Source of the DNA: Meconema thalassinum
Taxonomy: Eukaryota > Arthropoda > Insecta > Orthoptera > Tettigoniidae
Direction: 5' to 3'
Assembly (NCBI GenBank): GCA_946902985.2
Contig: OX336397.1
Span: forward strand, 191,646,813 to 191,710,812
DNA length: 64,000 nucleotides
The notes beneath the pieces are model-generated. The model had not been told where the DNA came from and ran no database searches. It was given only the letters and a program-made list of their open reading frames with translations. Every line of letters starts with the position of its first letter. Within the stretch, counting starts at the first letter, position 1. A program made the translations under genes and the position numbers. Positions 1-11,545 of the stretch are shown here, one piece after another.

Positions 1-379
1 CAAGGACACAGTGCTGCCAACTAAACTGCTGATGCTAGCTCTGGCAGGAGCTGGCAGTCACTGTTGAGAACTACAGCCCACACGTGTGGGATTCACCCTG
101 TCAAGGGCACCGTGTCGCCAACTAACCTGTTGATATTAGCTCCGGGAGGAACCAGCAGTCACTGTTGAGAACTACCGCCCACACGTGTGGGATTCACCCT
201 GTGAAGGACACAGTGTTGCCAACTTAACTGCTGATATTAGCTCTGGGAGGAACCGGCATTCACTGTGGAGAACTACAGTCCATACGTGTGGGATTTCCCA
301 GTCAAGGACACAGTGCTGCCATCTAAACTGATGATATTAGCTCTGGGAGGAACTGGCAGTCACTGTGGAAAACTACAGT
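1..379. repeat. 101-bp minisatellite, left remnant
   Basis: About 3.7 tandem copies of a roughly 101-bp unit. Each contains a block beginning GTCAAGGACACAGTGCTGCC and the 14-base palindrome CCCACACGTGTGGG. The same array resumes in the same orientation at 32,383, so the two parts were one array before the large element at 380-32,376 inserted. No coding capacity is apparent. Confidence 0.9.
374..379. other. Left target-site duplication (TACAGT)
   Basis: TACAGT lies immediately left of the element terminus. It belongs to the minisatellite unit (ACTACAGTCCACAC) that continues after the partner copy TTCAGT at 32,377-32,382. There is one mismatch in six, compatible with an old insertion. Confidence 0.75.
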
Positions 380-1279
380 AGTAGTGGTTTTAGAGGGGTT
401 CTAGCACCTCCACCTCCACGTTCCTCCACACACGATGGTGACAATGTGATCTCTCCCGAACGAATTATTGAAGGAAGTCGTGTCAGGTGTCAAATTACTC
501 GGGGTGACGCCCCTTTCCAGTCCACTATTTATTTTTCCAAAATTTGACAAATGGCCTAACTACACGTTTTTGAAAATTTTGCCATGGATGGAGCAATTTT
601 TAAAATAAAGATAGTGAGCATAGCTTAACCTAGCCTAGTCAAGCTAACCTAGTTTTGTCTATCTGGAACCGGAATCGAACCGAACCGGAAACGAATCGGA
701 CTAAGCCGAACCGGAACCGAAGCGAACTAAACCGAACCGGAACCGAACTAAACCAGAACCAAACGGGTGAGTAAATGTGTTCTAGAGCAGGGTCTAATGC
801 ATACACCAAAGTACATGGGGCACACGCAACTATCCCATGCAGTTTTTATAGAGGATGAGGTAAGTCTGCGATGCGAGATTTAAAACAAGCCAACTCCTGC
901 AGTGTATAACGTCACGTGAAGCAGGTGTTACAACCGGATGCAAGGTCGGCGATAGGTTAAGAAAGTGTGTGAAACATAATTCTTCCTGACGTAGAATGTC
1001 AGCGAAAAGAAAAAAGAACTCGCCACCAAATGCAAGGTTTAGTGTTACAAAATAACAAGTTTTTCGAAACATGATTCTTGCCGACGTAGGATGTTAGTAA
1101 AACATGATCTTGCCACCGGATGTAAGGTGTTGTGTTACAGGATGCAGGTGTGTGAAACATGATTCTTTCAGACGTATGATATCACGTGATGTAGGTGTTT
1201 ATTATCGACCATGAGAAATGTTACATTGACAGATATTTGAGGTGACACAGGTGCAATCATGACATTAGTGTGTTTGTGG

Positions 1280-1400
1280 TATAAAAGGCTAGGGAGGGGG
1301 AAGGCCTTTCTCACTTTGTACTTGAATTTCGTGAACGACAGTTGACATCGTGTTATCTCTACAGCTTACCTGTGTGTTGGAATAGGACTTGAAGATGCCT
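1280..1400 (+). promoter_or_regulatory. TATA promoter and first exon/donor of left polymerase gene
   Basis: GTGGTATAAAAGGCTAGGG gives a strong TATA box at 1,280-1,287, followed about 25-30 bases later by an initiator-like TCACTTTGTAC. About 85 bases further on is ATGCCTTACTACTTTG followed by GTAAGTATAT, a good splice donor. The right arm keeps an acceptor-like TTCTTTTATAG at the position equivalent to about 1,997, so a spliced 5' leader is plausible (inference). The TATA box is conserved in the right arm. Confidence 0.55.
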
Positions 1401-1454
1401 TACTACTTTGGTAAGTATATTTACTTTAAAAATATATTTAGTTGGTTATAAGCA

Positions 1455-1870
1455 CTCTATTAAGTTGCGATGTCCACCACTATGTGTCAGTGACTAATTT
1501 GGAACTACTCGACAATTGTGTAAAGCTGAATTTGTAAGACAGATTTGATTAACGCTTTATCAAGTTCCAACGTTCACTATTAGGTGTCAGTGACAATGGT
1601 ATTTGGTAACAAAAGTTGGAATTACTCGACAATTGTGTGAAGCTAAATTTGTAGGTTAGATTTGATTTACACCCTATCTAGTTCCAATGTTCACCGCTAG
1701 GTGTCAGTGACAGTGCCATACTTGGTAACTATAGTTGGAAGTACTTGACAATCGTGTGAAGCTAAATTTGAGGTTAGATTTGATTAACGCTCTATCTAGT
1801 TCCAATGTTCACCAATAGGTGTCAGTGACAGTGGAATATAGTAACTCCAGTTAGAACTACATGACATTAT
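1455..1870 (+). repeat. About 115-bp tandem repeats in left leader
   Basis: Roughly four diverged copies containing AGTTCCAAYGTTCACYRYTA, GTGTCAGTGACA and ACTACTCGACAATTGTGT. They lie in the putative 5' intron between promoter and polymerase and are mirrored in the right arm. Confidence 0.75.
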
Positions 1871-2003
1871 ACTTGCAAGGAGTTCACAGATGATCGATTT
1901 AAATACACTGCTATGACCTTTGGCTGGAATGTAATTGAACTATTTATATTTTACTTTGTTTTATCTTTTATTAACATTTATGATTTCTTTCTTTTATACG
2001 CAA

Positions 2004-4943
2004 CTAGCTGAAGTACCCGTGCTTCGCTACGCGTCATAAATAAAATAAAATGTGAAGGTGACAGTTAAAACAGGGGATAGGCGAGGTGCTGCGCAGAGGG
2101 AGTTTAAGGATGGAACATTTTGTCCAACTACACCGCTCGGCGTTGACGGTGTTTTATAGCACAAATTTAGGATTTACTCGCTAACGGTTGGAGATACCTT
2201 TCGGATAGAAAATGTAATTTTAAACCTCGAATAAGCCATCAAAAGTTTGCTATTTCTTGGCGTTCTCTTTTTATTTGAAATGGAAATATGAAAGTTTTAC
2301 ACCAAAGGGTGTGGTGACGTCACTAAAATGGTCGCCATCTTTAAATAGTGCAAAGTATTAAAAACAAAAGTAACCTATATGTTAACCAGGTAAATCAGCT
2401 ACTTCCATGTAAAATTCATGTAAATCGGACCAGTGGTTACTTGCGTGATTGAGTAATACCCAGACACACACCATCTCATTTTTAGCCTCGCTTCGCTCGC
2501 GTCATAGTTGTGTCATATTGTTATTCAATGAAATGCAGGTTTAACCCCGTTAACACCCCTTTAGAACCTGAATATCCAAAAATCCCTCCTTAGTAGACGT
2601 TTTCGACACACAACAAACATATCCCCAACATATCATTCTGCTAACATTAATAGTTTGGGTTGGTCGATGAGAGTAAACATACAAAAATCCTTCCTTAGTG
2701 GACGTTTTTCTTCCAGAATTTCACCCCTCCCTATACGCCCCTTAAATTGGATTTATGAAAAAACGGTCGAACACCTATTTATTTTATTTATTTATTTATT
2801 TATTTTTAAGCTGATTGATTTCCTCCGAGTTTCAAACTCCCCGCCTATGTCGTTTAAGGGATACACGCTCCGTTAAGAATCTTTCAACCCCCACTTTTCA
2901 TCCCTTTCACCTCATAATATACACTACATCGAAAAACCATTAGACATGTGTCAGCTTATTTTAATTGACTAGTATATATGCCAAGTATCACATCCCCAAA
3001 TGAAACCACTCGTGAGATATTGTTATTCAATGAAATGCAAGTTTACCTCCTTAACACCTATTTAGAACCTGAATATTCAAAACTGTTTCCTTAGTGGACG
3101 TTTTCGACATACAACGAACATATCCCCAAAATTTCATGTTTCTAACTTCAATAATTTTGGCTTGGCGATGATGATTGAGTGAGTCAGTCAGGACATTTTC
3201 TTTCATTTATTTTTGATAATTTCACCGCTCCCCATGAACCCCTTAAATTGGATTTATGAAACAAACGGTCGAACACCTATTCACTTATTTAAAGCTGTTA
3301 CCCCCTGAGTATGATGAGTAAGTGAGTCAATCAGTTAGGACACTTTCTTTCCTGTTTTTCCCCCCAGAATTTCAACCCTCTCCAATGGCCCCTTAAATTG
3401 GATTTATGAAAAAACGGTCGAACACCTATTTACTTGTATTTTAAGCTGTTTTTCCCCGCCGAATTTCAAACATCTCGTCTATGTCATTTAAGAGATACAC
3501 GCTCCGTTAAGAATCCCTCAACCCCCAATTTTCATCCCTTTCACCTCATAATATACACCACATCGATAAATCCTCTGAAACGTGTCTTCATACTTTTTAA
3601 TGATGAGTTTATATGCCGTGTATCACATCCCCCAATGAAACCAATCGGGAGATATTGTTATTCAATGAAATGCGGGTTTAACCCCCTTAATACCCCTTTA
3701 GAACCTGAATATCCGAAAATCCTCCCTTAGTAGACGGTTTTGACATAAAATGAACATATCCCCAAACTGTCATGTTTTTAACTTCAATAATTTTGTATGG
3801 GCGATGATGAGTGAGTGAGTGAGTGAGTGAGAGTGTTAGTCAGGACATTTTCTTTCAATTTTCTTTTTTCAGAATTTCACCCCTCCCCATGAACCCCTTA
3901 AATTTGATTTATAAAAAAACTGTCGAACAGCTATTTACTTACTTTAAGGCAGTTTTCCCCCTGAGTTTGATGAGTGAGTCAGTCAGATTATCAGTTAGGA
4001 CACTTTCTTTCCTGTCCCCCCCCCAGAATGTCACCCCTCCCCATGGGCCCCTTAAATTGCATTTATGAATAAACGGTCAAACACATATTTACTTATTCTT
4101 TATGGTGATTTTTTCCCGCTGAGTTTCAAACTCCTCGCCTATGTCGTTTAAGAGATACACGCTCCGTTAGGAATCTTTCAATCCCCACTTTTCACCCCCT
4201 TCACCTCATAATGTACGCCACATCAAAAACCCTAAGACTCGTGTCTTCTTATTTTTAATGATGAGTTTATGTGCCGAGTATCACATCCCCCAATGAAACC
4301 AATCGGGAGATATTGCTATTCAATGACATGCAGGTCTACCCCCTTAACACCCCTTTAGAACCTGAATATACAAAAATCCTCTGTTAGTGGGCATTTTCGG
4401 CCCTTGGGGAAGCAGCATACCAAATTTCATTGAAATCCGTTCCGTGGTTTCTGAGATTTCGTTATGAATGAATGAGTGAGTGAGTGAGTGGTATTTGAGA
4501 CAAATATATAGTAGAAGATAGTGTCAAGTCTTTGTTATGCTAAACTCGGTTGACAGTGATGTGTGAGTAGGTGAGTAACTAACGGGATTTCAAGTAAAGA
4601 TCCTCATTTTCTATACCGGTAGTGCAGAGCGCAACTGGCAACCAGACGGCCGTGTCTCGACTTGAGCTATGTTGCCATAGAAACTATCTGCCTTGCCATT
4701 CATCATGAGTATATTTTATGATTTGATGAGCCTGCGCTTGAGTGCAAAAGGGCCGAAAACAGAAGAATGAGAAAGACTATCGAGAATTCATGTGGCCAGC
4801 GGTTCCTTCTGGATCCTAAACTATGTGTATGCAAAATTTGGTTGAGTATGGTGGAACGGTGTAAATTTGTATACGGAACCAACCCACCCACCCACCCAAC
4901 CTCCCACCAACATACATACAGACTTTCACTTTTATATATAAGA
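2004..4943 (-). mobile_element. Non-autonomous Helitron in left arm
   Basis: The right arm of the host palindrome provides an empty site: CTTTCCAAA-TTACCTATAAAAG there becomes CTTTCCAAA-[element]-TTGCGTATAAAAG here. Read on the minus strand, the insert starts TCTTATATATAAAAGTG and ends with a GC-rich imperfect hairpin (GCGTAGCGAAGCACGGG) then TTCAGCTAG, inserted between A and T with no duplication. These are Helitron hallmarks: 5' TC, 3' hairpin plus CTAG, A|T target. Internally, blocks of about 0.5-0.65 kb recur with GAGATATTGTTATTCAATG near 2,517, 3,020, 3,650 and 4,310. No Rep/helicase coding is visible. A second Helitron-like 5' motif lies at about 4,526, followed inward by GAGT microsatellite sequence. 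Confidence 0.8.
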
Positions 4944-4960
4944 TTTGGAAAGTGATCATC

Positions 4961-7900
4961 ATGTTCAAGTGTGGTGACTGTAAAAACAGTTTTCAAGACC
5001 TGACAACCTTCAACGACTCGCAAATGCCTAACATAACATTAAAATGTTTGTGTGCAGTCATTGTTCTCTGACATTTAACCGACGGGATAGTCTTGGACGG
5101 CATGTCAGTTCAGCATCTTTTTCAGGTACAGTTTGTGATCTTGCTTTTTCTGGTTTAAAGCGATATCAATCCCACATGGTTGAATTGCATGATGAACAAC
5201 AGGAATTAAAAGCTGTAAAACTATCAACTAGCACGGAACCTTCAAACGAATGTGATGTTCAAAAGGGTAAACGTTCTCAAGATTGTGAAAATAGTTGTAC
5301 AACAAAAAGAATGAAGAATGGTGAACATTCGATAACGCATTGCGATGTATGTTATATTGATGTACCTTCTTCATTCATTCATGGACATTTACGCAGTATT
5401 AATCATAAAAACAACGCTTGTCATGAAAAAAATTCTGCGAATATTCAACAAATTGGTAGTGCGTTTAAAAGTCGAATTGCTAGTTACAGACTTCAAAGTG
5501 AAGAAAAAACTCAAAGTATTGAAACATTTTTACATAATGTTCAACCTAGTGTGTTTGGCTTGGTAGATAATGTTTTAGTAGAGCATAAAACATCTAAAAT
5601 GAAATTCGAACATTTTGGGCTCTATGTAAAAACTGGGAGTGAATGTGAAATTACTTATATCAAATCCTTTAATACAAAAAACATAATTGTTAGTGAATCT
5701 ACTAATATCAGTGATATGTACCAAGATATTTCAAGTGCTATCATCGTGAAGAGTGAAGAGTTCCAGGAAAGGGAGTCAGGCTGGACGTTGGTTGATGTAC
5801 TTTATTTAGAAACCAACATGAATAAATATAACCCCCTTCGAGCATCATCATACACAGATTTACCACTATGGATTAAACGAAAGAAAGCTTGTGTAAACGT
5901 TATGAATAATTGTCAAGCATGTTTTGCGTGGGCTGTAACCTCAGCTCTCCATCCAGCAGTGAGGGCTGTGGAGAGAACATCATCTTATCCTCACTATTCT
6001 TCAGTGTTTGATTTAGAAGAAATGGAATTTCCTATGGAGATAAAAGATATTAAACATTTTGAAGAGCTGAACAATGTAAGTATTAATGTGTATGGAATTG
6101 AAAACAAGAGTATAGTAGGTCCTCTATATCATACTCAGGAAAAAAAGAATGCTCATGTTAATTTACTATACATAAGCAAGGTGAAAATGCCCTCAATTGT
6201 TGGATAAAATATTTATGTATACTTATTGGTAGTCAATTATCAAAATATAAAGGTAAGAAGTGGTTGTGTGAAGGCTGTTTGCTATATCTTAGAAATGAGG
6301 ATCAACTAACTCAACATCAATAATGGGTTTGTAATCATGTTTGTACGGTATTACCTACTCTTAAAATATACATTCTGAAATTTAAGGGCTTTGAGAAGCA
6401 GCTTCGAGTACTATATGTTATATATGCCTGTTTTGAAGCTTTGCTAAAACCTTTTAATACGTGTTCATCAAATGCAACCAAACCTTTTACCAACACCACT
6501 CACATTCATGAACCTTTTAGCTATGCAAATTATATTATATGTAGTTATGATGGCTCGTTAAATAAGTTTGAGCTGTATAGAAGACCTGATGCACCTAATG
6601 TTTTTATGGAATGACTTGAAAAAGACGCAATCCGTATATCCTCTAATTTAAATACTATCATTCCAATGGAGCCATTAACATTATCACAGCAAATGCGTTT
6701 TGAAACTAAGACTAATAGTTTTATATGTGGTGAATGTTTATATACAGACAGGGTTCGCGATCATGACCATTTAACAGGAAAATATCGTGTTGCTGCTCAC
6801 CAAGAATGTAATTTATAGAGTAACAAAATTCATTCCAATCATTCTACATAACGGTAGCAAATACGATTATCATTATATCGCTAAAGAATTTGGAGCTTCA
6901 GATGTGAAAATTGATGTGATTGCAAATAATAAGGAGCAATACATATCGTTCACAAAATACATCAAAACTGACACTGAAAAAACTATAAAACTGAGATTTT
7001 TAGATTCATTTCGCTTTATGCCGAGTAGCCTTGATAAACATGCTAGTAATTTAAAATCAGATCAGTTTTGTGAAATTCAACGTGTCTTTCCAAAAGAAGT
7101 TGATTTTAATTTGATTCGTCAAAAGGGTATATCCCCTTATGAATATATTAACTGTCTAGATCGTCTTGAGGAATGTCCTTGCCACCAAAAGGTGCATTTT
7201 ACAGTTACTTAAACACAAGTCATATCAGTGATCAGGAATGTTTACAAGCAAAACCAGTATGGACAAAGATTGACATTCAAACTTCAGGTGAATTTTCAGA
7301 CATATATTTAAAGACAGATGTGTTTTAATTAGCAGATGTTTTTGAAAATTTTAGGAATGCTTGAATGAAAACTTATGACCTTGATCCTTGTCAGTATTTA
7401 ACTGCTCCTGGGTTAAGTGTTAGTTCAATGTTGAAAAATACAAAAGTAAATTTTGAATATTGATGACTGATATAGACATAATTAATTTTATAAAATCATC
7501 AATTCGAGGTGGATTAAGGCAATGTTGAGTACGGTATTCTAAAGCAAATAATAAGTACATGCCTAGCTACTACCCTTGTGAGGAGTCAAAGTATATTGTC
7601 TACCTCGATGCAAAAAACAAATATGGTTGGGCTATGAGTCAATATCTACCACTGAAACATTTTCGCTGGCTGACACAATCTGAAATTGATGTCTTACATG
7701 TTAACACTCTAAATGATAACGATGATATAGGATGTATTTTAGATGTAAATCTTGAGTACCCTACAAAGTTACATGATGATCATAATGATTTACCATTTTG
7801 TCCTGAGAATATGAAATCTCCGTACATCACATCACGAACGAAAATGTTAATTGCTAATGTGAATGATAAATGTAAATATGTAATACATTATCAAAACTTG

Positions 7901-8854
7901 AAACAGTGTCTACAGCATGGATCGAAATTAACTAAAATTCATCGCTTATTACAATTTCGTCAGTAAGCATGGCTCAAGCCATATATTGATCTGAACAATA
8001 ATTTAAGAACACTCAACAAACGCTTTTGAAAAATATTTTTATAAACTCATGAATAATAATATATTTGGAGAGACTATGGAGAATTTTGATAAGCGAGTTG
8101 ATGTAAAGCTGATAACGAAGTGGGAGAATGGTGGTAAAAGGTATGGTGCGAGCAACTTAATAAGCAAGCCTAACTTTCATATCTGTTCAATTATTCATGA
8201 GGATTTTGTTGTAATACAAATGAAACGCCTTAATGTAACTTACAACAAACCCATATATGTGGGTTACGCCATTCTGGAATTGTCAAAAACTCTTATGTAT
8301 GAATTTCACTATGATTACGTTAAGAAAAACTATCATGATAACGCTAAATTACTCTATACAGACACAGCTTCTTTTATTTATGAGTTTAAAACTAATGATT
8401 TTTATGAGGATATCAAAACTGAGCTAAATAGGTTTGATACAAGTGACTATCCCGATGATAATATCTACCATTTACCTCTAGTAAACAAAAAGGTTCTTGA
8501 AAAATGTAAAGATGAATGTGCTGGTGTTGTTATAGAAACCTTTGTAGGCACAAAATCTAAATCTTATAGTTATATGACAATTGATGATGTAGTAATAAAA
8601 AATTAAAAGGAGTGAAAAGTAATGTTGTTAGTATAGAGTTAGATCTAAGTGATTATAAATACTGTATAGTCAGTAACCCACCTATATTATATAAGAAAAT
8701 GTGTGTATATAGAAGTAAAAATCATTAGCTACATACTAATTTGCTTAACAAAGTTGCTTTAAGTAATGAAGACAACAAAAGTTTCATTATACCCAGCTCA
8801 TTTGATACTCTCGCATGGGGAAACAGTCGCATTGACGACTATTACTTTACTTAA
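4961..8854 (+). pseudogene. Protein-primed-type DNA polymerase B, left copy (broken)
   Basis: The gene would start at ATG 4,961 with an N-terminal C2H2 finger (frameshifted here), then a second finger (FVCSHC...GRHV, 5,044 on) and a long N-terminal domain to 6,207 containing CFAWAVTSALHP and HVNLLYI. After several stops and shifts comes an endonuclease VII/HNH-like block (CGECLYTD, DHDHLTGKYR, HQECNL; 6,725-6,815), an exonuclease motif (ILHNGSKYDYH, 6,850s), polymerase motif A (YLDAKNKYGWAMSQYLP, about 7,590-7,650), a terminal-protein-type insertion (LEYPTKLHDDHNDLPFCPE), motif B region (KLMNNNIFGETME, about 8,040) and a KSKSYSY motif near 8,560. Motif C reads YTDTAS, with alanine (codon 8,367-8,369) where the second catalytic aspartate is expected. 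The C-terminus, ending near 8,854, is recoverable after a one-base shift and an in-frame TAG. The family is known from Polintons, adintoviruses and bidnaviruses. At least six disruptions make it a pseudogene. Confidence 0.85.
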
Positions 8855-9475
8855 GTCTGATGTTCACCATATTGTATTATTTGTAGTATGTTTATATTGT
8901 AATATATTTGTAAAAACTGTAAGTATGATGTATAAAGTTAAGACTACTGTAGTTAAGTAAAAATAACATAAGTAATACATTTTACTGTAAATTTTTGCTT
9001 TTTATATTATGGAAAAGATTAAAAAAATTGTACAGGATGAGAGAACTGAACAAGGGGATTGTAAACAAAATGTACTATCATAAAATGTATATAAAATGTA
9101 TATTGAATAAGAAAAACATGATATTGCAATAATTTAATATTTCACATATAATATAACTTTACAAAAGAAAATCATAGTTATACATATCCCTTTATATTTT
9201 TAAGCCCACTTTTCCTCATCATGCCTAAGCAGTTACGTTGATCCATTACACATAATACCAGCATAACAAAGTTCATCTTCAATTTCTAATAGTTCTTTCT
9301 CATAACTAGTATGTCCAGCTTGTTTAGAAGCATTCGAAAATATATGACTTACCATGGCTGGTTGTTAAGACTTTAATAAACTAATACACATTAATTCAAT
9401 TTTAGTAAAGTCACTTTAGTAATAATAACAGTAAAATAAATGAAGTGGATTGATATTTATTAAAGGTGTAATTTT
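8855..9475. other. Central AT-rich segment, no gene seen
   Basis: Lies between the polymerase C-terminus and the foldback. Very AT-rich, with scattered stops in all frames. It has no counterpart in the right half, so it is part of the asymmetric centre or a later insertion. No promoter or RNA gene recognised. Confidence 0.5.
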
Positions 9476-11242
9476 GAAAGTACTGTCAAGAATAATACTT
9501 ACATGAACATTTTTTAGACTACAAGTGATTTACACACACACAACACACACATTGCTCAATGTCAAGATTTATAGTCGACACAATTTATAGTGATTATGAT
9601 TTTTATTGACTATGATTGATAGTAGCCACGGTTAGTAGACGCGTTTGATACTGGGTGGGTTTTATACTGAGCTCGATTTTTATTGAAAGCGATTTCACAC
9701 GGCGTAATTGATAGTAGGTGCAATTGGTAGTAGGCGCAGTTGGTAGTATGCACAATTAATAGTAGGCGCGATTGGTAGTAGGCGCGATTGGTAGTGGACG
9801 TAATTGATAGTAGGCGCTATTGATAGTAGGCGCAATTGACAGTAGGCGCGATTGATAGTAGGCGCGATTGGTAGTAGGCGCAATTGTTAGTAGGCGCAAT
9901 TAATAGTAGACGCGACTGTTAGTAGGCGCAATTGATAGAAGGCGCATTTGACAGTATGCGCAATTGATAGTAGGCACAATTGATAATAGGCGCGATTGGT
10001 AGTAGGAGCTATTAACAGTAGGCGAAATTGGTAGTAGGCGCGATTTGTAGTTGGCGTAATTGATAATAGGCGCTAATTATAGTAGGCGCAATTGACAGTA
10101 GGCGCGATTGATAGTAGGCGCAAGTGATAGTAGGCGCTATAGATAGTAGGCGCGATTAGTAGGCGCGATTGATAGGAGGCGTGATTGGTATACCTCTATA
10201 CGGGTCCTTTATTAAGGGAATCATTTTTGACGGGTCCCTGTGAACAGGCCCATGCATTTATCCAAATTATGTCAAAGAGTCCAGGGACCCGTCAACAACG
10301 ACCCGTCCTCAGGGACCCGTCAAAATGACTCCATGAAGGACGCGTCCAAAGGGGCTAGTCAACAGGGGCTAGTCAACAAGGACCAGTCCAAAGGGACAAA
10401 TCAACATGGATCAATCAATAGGAGTTATCACCTCAAGGTATACCAATCACGCCTACTATCAATCGCGCCTACTATCTTTGGGCCTACTATCACTTGCGCC
10501 TACTATCAATCGCGCCTACTGTCAATTGCGCTTACTATAAATAGCGCCTACTATCAATTACAACTACCAATCGCGCCTACTGTTAATAGCGCCTACTACC
10601 AATCGCGCCTATTATCAATTGCGCCTTCTATCAATTGCGCATACTGTCCATTGCGCCTTCTATCAATTGCGACTACTACCAATCGCGTCTTCTATTAATT
10701 GCGCCTTATACCAATTGCGCCTACTACCAATCGCGCCAACTACCAATCACGCCTACTATCAACCGCGCCTACTGACAATTGCGCCTACTATCAATAGCGC
10801 CTACTATCAATTACGTCCACTAACAATCGCGCCTACTGTCAATTGCGCCTCCTACCAATCGCGCCTACTACCAATCGCGCCTATTATCAATTGCGCCTAG
10901 TATCAATTGCACCTACTACCGATCGCGCCTACTATTAATTGTGCCTACTATCAATTGCGCCTTCTACCAATTGTGCCTACTATCAATTACGCCCTGTGAA
11001 ATCGCTTTTAGTAAAAATCGAGCTCAGTATCAATCATGATCAGTATAAAACCCACCCAGTATCAAACGCGTCTACTAACCGTGGCTACTCTCAATCATAG
11101 TCAATAAAAATCATAATCACTATAAATTGTGTCGACTATAAATCTTGACATTGAGCAATGTGTGAGTTGTGTGTGTGTGTGTGTGGAAATCACTTGTAGT
11201 CTAAAAAATGTTCATGTAAGTATTATTTTTGACGGTACTTTC
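9476..11242. repeat. Giant foldback of 16-bp minisatellite arms
   Basis: GAAAGTACTGTC at 9,476 is mirrored by GACGGTACTTTC ending at 11,242. The outer about 200 bases of each side are single-copy inverted repeats (including ACCCACCCAGTATCAAACGCG). The inner part of each arm is a 16-bp tandem array: AGTAGGCGCAATTGAT on the left (about 9,690-10,190) and its complement on the right (about 10,440-10,990), about 30 copies each. The loop (10,200-10,430) carries further short repeats around GACGGGTCCC/GGGACCCGTC. The whole could fold into a hairpin with stems of about 0.7 kb. Apparent open frames here are translations of the repeat (16-residue period) and not genes. Confidence 0.9.
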
Positions 11243-11545
11243 TTAATAGAATGCAAATACATTTGCCATTGAAAACAAATGTTTTCATTATCCGTATTGA
11301 TGTTAGAATTTAACGTTTAAACTATTCGCAAAATCAATACATAAACAAATATATATTTTATATATTAGTACATGTTTCGACCCACAGTGGGGTCATCCTC
11401 AGCCTAAAAAGAAAATCAATTAAGAATTGAAAAACTAAAATGGCATATGTGCCTTAAATCTAAATTAAAATGAAAAATTAATAATAATTATTTTAATAAA
11501 TAAAATATAGTAATAAAATGGATATCCTTACAATGTAGTATTAAT
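11243..11545 (-). other. Central segment with Penelope/retrozyme-like fragment
   Basis: AT-rich stretch between the foldback and the Gypsy LTR. On the minus strand it contains a hammerhead-ribozyme-like core (separate entry) of the kind found in Penelope-like element ends and retrozymes. No coding sequence. Confidence 0.35.
11364..11408 (-). ncRNA. Hammerhead ribozyme-like motif
   Basis: On the minus strand the sequence has CTGAGGA (fits CUGANGA), then a stem GACCC/GGGTC closed by a short loop, then GAAA, followed by CATGTAC. TTAG before and CTAA after could form part of stem I, with a bulged G. Hammerheads with very short stem III are established in Penelope-like elements. No reverse transcriptase is adjacent, so this would be a fragment. 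Activity is not shown by sequence alone. Confidence 0.45.

Larger units (their letters stand above)
380..8166 (+). repeat. Left inverted arm of the palindromic element
   Basis: Pairs as an inverted repeat with 32,376-21,866. In order from the terminus it holds the terminal repeat, a stretch of GAACCG-type short repeats (about 660-770), a promoter at 1,280, a leader/intron with four tandem units, and most of the polymerase gene. Identity to the right arm looks high by eye (roughly nine bases in ten) with scattered indels. A Helitron (2,004-4,943) is present only in this arm. Similarity ends near 8,166 at the sequence AATAAGCA, inside the polymerase palm region. Confidence 0.85.

Noticed and set aside
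830..1072. 80-codon minus-strand frame in the left arm
   Set aside because: Not maintained in the inverted arm and in promoter-proximal non-coding sequence.
9690..10990. Regular short repeats resembling a CRISPR array, and open frames encoding CAYYQLRLLPIAPTIN-like repeats
   Set aside because: The 16-bp units are directly contiguous without spacers and occur in inverted arms in a eukaryotic context; the frames stay open only because of the repeat period.
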